DNA of 64,000 nt from the NCBI RefSeq assembly GCF_027580225.2, contig NC_073361.2, positions 28,010,001-28,074,000 on the forward strand, in the 5' to 3' direction. Every line of letters starts with the position of its first letter. Position 1 is the first letter of the stretch. The DNA is from Misgurnus anguillicaudatus (taxonomy: Eukaryota; Chordata; Actinopteri; Cypriniformes; Cobitidae). This document shows, piece after piece, positions 60,036-64,000 of this stretch. Under the pieces are notes generated by a model. It was given only the letters and a program-made list of their open reading frames with translations, was not told the origin of the DNA and made no database searches. The position numbers and the translations under genes were made by a program.

Positions 60036-60327
60036 TTAAAGGGCCCATATAATGCAAATTCCACTTATACAAGGTGTTTAACATATGTGTTGGCACTGTG
60101 TGAACACAAACCACAAACAATGAAAAAAACATCAACTCCTACGTTTTTAATTCCCATTTCACCAAAGCACTCTTATTAGTTTTGATTCTCTTTTGGTAAT
60201 GTGACATCACACAAACAAAGCCCCGCCCACAGCCACTAAGTGTTCAGCAAAATTACATTTATTTTAAATTGCCAGAAACCCAGATGCCGCTATTGTTTTC
60301 CCCCACCGGTGTCCGAAGCACCAGCCC
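60036..60327. repeat. 'ttaaagggcccatataatgc' repeat fragment
   Basis: The left end ttaaagggcccatataatgc continues into 'gttggcactgtgtgaacaca', resembling a dispersed fish MITE. It runs into the foldback at 60328 without its partner end. Confidence 0.5.
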
Positions 60328-61279
60328 AGTCTTACGAAATTTCATTATATAGTTACGTAACTTTTGATTCTTTTTTTGTGATATTATCACGAATTTCCGC
60401 GTTTTTTCGTGATCGTATAACGAATTCCTGTTTTCGTGTGATTATCACGTATTGGTTTTGTCCTATTTTCTTACAATTGTCGCTTCGGTTTAGGGTTAGA
60501 TTTACATAAAATGACATCCCTACCCAAACCCAACTCTAACCCTAATGCCAGGCGACATATAAAAAATAAATCCCCCCCCCAAAAAAAATTTGTATAAACC
60601 AATTAGAGCCCGACCGATAAAGGATTTTGAAGGCCGATACCGATACAAATGTTTGTTGGTTTTAAAATCCGATATTCCTATATATCGGCCGATATTAACA
60701 GATTTCCCTAATTTTAGTTATTTATAAGTTTTAACTAAAATAATATGATAATGCATTTTAAAAAGAAACTTGTTTCTTTTATTGTCTCGTGACCAACTCA
60801 CCATGAACTCACTTAACCGTTGTTCTCTCTGCCCAACTCTGGCTGGATCAGCAGGTTGCAGGATGTGTGACGCGTTATACACGAGTGTTGCCAACAGGAA
60901 GGTCGTAGAGTGCCCTCTGGTGGACAAACTATACAACAGCAAAACTCATGACATGGTTGAAGATTGTTTCATCCGTTTTTTTTTAAACATTCATTTATCG
61001 GCCATTACAAATTCCAATACCGATAGTTCGGAAAATGCCTAATATCGGCCTGCCGATATATCGGTCGGGCTCTAAAACCGATATATAAAGTGACATTCTA
61101 TTGCAAGCACCAAATCTAACCCTAAACCGAAGCGACAATGGTTTGAAAATAGGAAAAAGCAGTTGAGTAACCGATACGTGATAATCACACGAAAACAGGA
61201 ATTCGTTATACGATCACGAAAAAACACGGAAATTCGTGATAAAAAATTTACGTGATTATATCACAAACCTTGTGAGACT
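60328..61279. mobile_element. Family C foldback, copy 2, interrupted
   Basis: The ends agtcttacgaaattt and ccttgtgagact are roughly inverted. The arms 'ttcgtgatcgtataacgaat' and 'attcgttatacgatcacgaa' are exact, and 'gtgattatcacgta' pairs further in. The core 'gcttcggtttagggttagat' is as in 15178-15600. It is split by the element at 60604. Confidence 0.85.
60604..61074. mobile_element. hAT-like element 'tagagcccgaccgat'
   Basis: The ends tagagcccgaccgata and tatcggtcgggctcta are perfect inverted repeats. The flanking 8-mers aaaccaat and aaaccgat differ at one base, a probable target duplication. The 90-codon + frame shows no transposase motif. Confidence 0.8.
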
Positions 61280-61369
61280 AGGTAGCAAGCACACATAAAA
61301 CTTTTAGACCCGAACCTGCTCGGGTCTGACCTCGGGTTTTTGGATCTAAGTGGACCCGTGAAGACCCTC

Positions 61370-61450
61370 TATAGTTAGAGCATTGCAAAAGACTGTGGGT
61401 TCGAACCCAATGAAAACATACTGATAAAATGTATACCTTGTAATGCAGTA
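61370..61450 (+). mobile_element. tRNA-derived SINE, 3' truncated
   Basis: 'tagttagagcattgc' (A-box region) and the B-box 'gggttcgaaccc' (61397-61408) are followed by 'aacatactgataaaatgta'. It ends at 'cttgtaatgca' without the usual tail. Confidence 0.75.
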
Positions 61451-61934
61451 TTTTGTTTCTTCTTATTTCATGAACCGAAGACCTTCTATCACTCGGAGTG
61501 ATAGACACCCCCCAGACTTGCCTTTGCAAAGGTATCCGAATTAATTTGGTTTGTTTTATACACCAGTAGGTCTTACTGCAATGAGGCTTGGAAGAGACAT
61601 TTAATTAAAGAAAAGATTAACTGTTTTATTTATTCCTACCATGCCGCTCGGTGGCACCTGCGTGTGAATTGAATTTCATATTCATACACCACTAGAGAGA
61701 GAGAGAGAAGCCTAATATAGACTAATAAATGATCCTTTTGCGGGCTTCTGTAAACGCAAATGTGTTGATCAGAGTATTTCATATTGCATATCATGGTTCT
61801 TTTGATCGATATGGTGAATTGAAATCAACATGTGCTATGAAACAAACACAGACATGTACTTAAAATAGCAGACTTTCTTGGCAAAACTCTTGCAATCTCA
61901 GTTTAGTCAAAAAATGCTCCCTACAGTAGCTGTC
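61451..61934. other. Unassigned DNA with a short GA tract
   Basis: A (GA)n tract is at about 61694-61708. Nothing else is recognised. Confidence 0.5.
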
Positions 61935-62035
61935 ACTGGGGCGGTGGTACCCTTTCAAAAAGTACAGACTCTAAGATTTATTAGTACTTCAAAGGTGCAT
62001 ATTGGTACCAAATGTACCTTTTTTAAATGGCACTG
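61935..62035. repeat. Fragment related to the 13976 element
   Basis: 'gtaccctttcaaaaagtaca' and 'gtgcatattggtaccaaatg' match the tac/gta-rich family of 13976-15725 and the minisatellite. Confidence 0.6.
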
Positions 62036-64000
62036 CCAGTGTCTGACACACATCCTCAAATGCAACGCACAAATATATAGACCACACATTATTTGTAGGC
62101 GGACAAAGACTTTTAACAAAAATACAATACATCTGTTTACACAGCCAAGCACAGGCTTTTTGTTCTTTGCACATCCTTGCTTACTAATGGTCAGATATCA
62201 ACTTTACAAGGAAACAAAAGAATACAAAAAAAACTCTTAAAATGTCATTATCTGTAATGTCACGTTCCAGAAGTGATTTTCCCCCTTTGCTGGTGCACAC
62301 CATCATTAGCTTGCAAGCACGAATGTGTGCATAGCTCTGAACACATCAACAATTCTGTTGTATCTCTTGCAGGCGACATAAATTTGACATTTTTTTTGGC
62401 CTGTAAAAGCTAGATCCGAAAACATCATCGCAGTAAAAATAATTGAACAATGTTTAGTCTCACTTTGACATGGGATTTTTAATTGTGTCATCTAAAGAAA
62501 TTTGCATATAATTTAACTGGTGACTGACTAGAGTTTGAGTAGATAATGGACTTTCTTATGGACGACAGCAGAATGACTTGATGTTAATTGGTTTCACTTT
62601 TGTCTGTGTATTGGGTGGGTGCAGGATGAAGCAGCAAATTTCTCTGTTTCTGTAACTTCTGAAAATATTGAGGGATTAAACCAAAAACTTTATCGTTAGC
62701 TGTAAAGAGCAGATACATACTGAAGTTTCTCTTTTTCTTTTAGAGGAAACGTTTCTTTAAATGTGGCATTTGATGTTCAAATATTTTCTTCTAATCAGGT
62801 AATCCTTCATTAAAGTGGTTCTTTAATTTGACTTAGTTGTGAGATTTTCTGCATTTAATTTGAATTTAATCAAATTAAAATAAATAGAAAATTACCTCTG
62901 GATGCTTTTTTGCTGCATATTACAAACTCAACTTTGACTCTGTGGACTCTGTACCGGGTCCAGAATTATCTTATTTTGACTTAATATAAAATATTCCTTT
63001 CATTTTTAATGGTCTGTCATGGACCCAGTACCACAAATGAGATACTGTTTGAAAGCTTAGACTCTCTACAGATATGCATCACTTTGAGATATGTTTTACT
63101 GTAAGAAAGTTATTTACACTTAATTTACCCTATTACCCCCACACACACACACACACACAATTTTTATATGATTTAATATTCACATATTTCATATTTTTCA
63201 AGAATGACAAACATGGGCAAGTCTTATATCAAATGAAAGCTCTCACTCTCAGGAATAAAGCTTTATTTTTGTTCTATTTTTATCACCCAACAATCGTCGA
63301 ATGAATAATGAGGTAAAAAAATCGTCTTTTGTAAACATATGTGAAACTTGAGTGTGGACTGCCTCAGATAGCACAGATAGCCACAAATGATACACCATCT
63401 TTTATCTTAGGTCCTACTCAAAAAAATGAGTCCATTCACAGCATTTTCTTAGGTTGTGTGCATGAATAAACCCTTGCTATTTATTATATGTGCAAAACAA
63501 AAAAAATAATATTTATATGAAAAATGTATTTTCACACCCTTCAGTAAAATAATAATAACTTTTGAATGCGACATGCTAAAGAGTTCATTCTGTGTTTAAT
63601 GTCTGATGCTGGTAACAACCAGAATTGTCTGCAGTCTGCTAGAGTACACAGAACCAGAGTTATACACTATCAAAGACAGAGTTTACAACATAAAAAAGTC
63701 AATTTGGTGTTTCAACATATGAAAAACAACATAAATAACAATATTTGTCTCAAACAGCAGCTTTTTATGTAACTTCAAAGGGTTTTCCGCAAAATGATAT
63801 AAAGATATTGCATTTATTCCACTGTATGTGGTTATGGGAGCACTTAAAATATTTTTAGGCAAAAATTTAATACAAAAAGGGTATTATTCCTCCCATCAGT
63901 TGGAGTAAAATAACTTTTGCATTTAGTATGATAGAGAAAAAATGCAATTTTCTTCTGTAAGCTGGCAATTGCTGGAATCAAACAAAACTGTCTGCATGTT
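62036..64000. other. Unassigned DNA with a CA microsatellite
   Basis: A (CA)n tract of 10 units lies at 63140-63159. The remainder contains no clear ends. 'gaaagctt' and 'aaatgaaagctctcactctc' occur around 63050-63250 and may belong to an old repeat that I cannot delimit. Confidence 0.45.

Overview
The window looks like intergenic or intronic DNA of a teleost fish, most likely a cyprinid. It is AT-rich and contains no complete cellular protein-coding gene. It is dominated by short non-autonomous DNA transposons, and several tRNA-derived SINEs carry the 3' end seen in carp-like fish ('ataaatgtaaat' after a tRNA-type B box). The organism call is an inference from the repeat families; no species marker is present.

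Layout. 1-426: truncated foldback element. 2.9-5.2 kb: two DNA elements, each with a TTAA-bounded MITE inside. 6.8-8.6 kb: a DNA element (family A) interrupted by a second element that itself carries a 5'-truncated LINE fragment. 8.8-12.6 kb: foldback MITEs, one nest three families deep. 14-16.4 kb: composite of inverted-repeat elements. 18-19.5 kb and 33.3-35.4 kb: two copies of a 'caaggac' element that share the same internal MITE. 20.4 kb: SINE. 20.8-22.5 kb: two tandem copies of a long-armed foldback. 25.0-25.4 kb: CpG-rich segment with promoter-like motifs and a consensus splice donor on the minus strand, the only hint of a host gene. 25.8-28.3 kb: a four-level nest of transposons whose third level is an hAT with a BED zinc-finger ORF and a perfect 8-bp target duplication. 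30.5 kb: second hAT with a partial BED ORF. 36.5-37.4 kb: a ~42-bp minisatellite. 38.4-51.8 kb: more hAT MITEs with clean 8-bp duplications, two more family A copies and two large palindromes (41.4 and 50.3 kb). 53-62 kb: TTAA MITEs, SINE fragments, an element disrupted by a TTAA MITE, and a foldback disrupted by an hAT-like element. 62-64 kb: mostly unassigned, with a CA repeat.

The genes do not work together as a pathway. Recognisable coding material is limited to remnants of two hAT transposase N-termini, the C-terminus of a LINE reverse-transcriptase protein, and an open frame in family A that I cannot name. The main biological content is a layered insertion record: duplicated target sites and interrupted repeats allow relative ages to be read from the sequence. 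I found no convincing undescribed functional system. The best leads are the candidate promoter/first exon at 25 kb, the family A element with its fossil coding frame, the large palindromes, and a few low-repeat blocks that could be conserved regulatory DNA.
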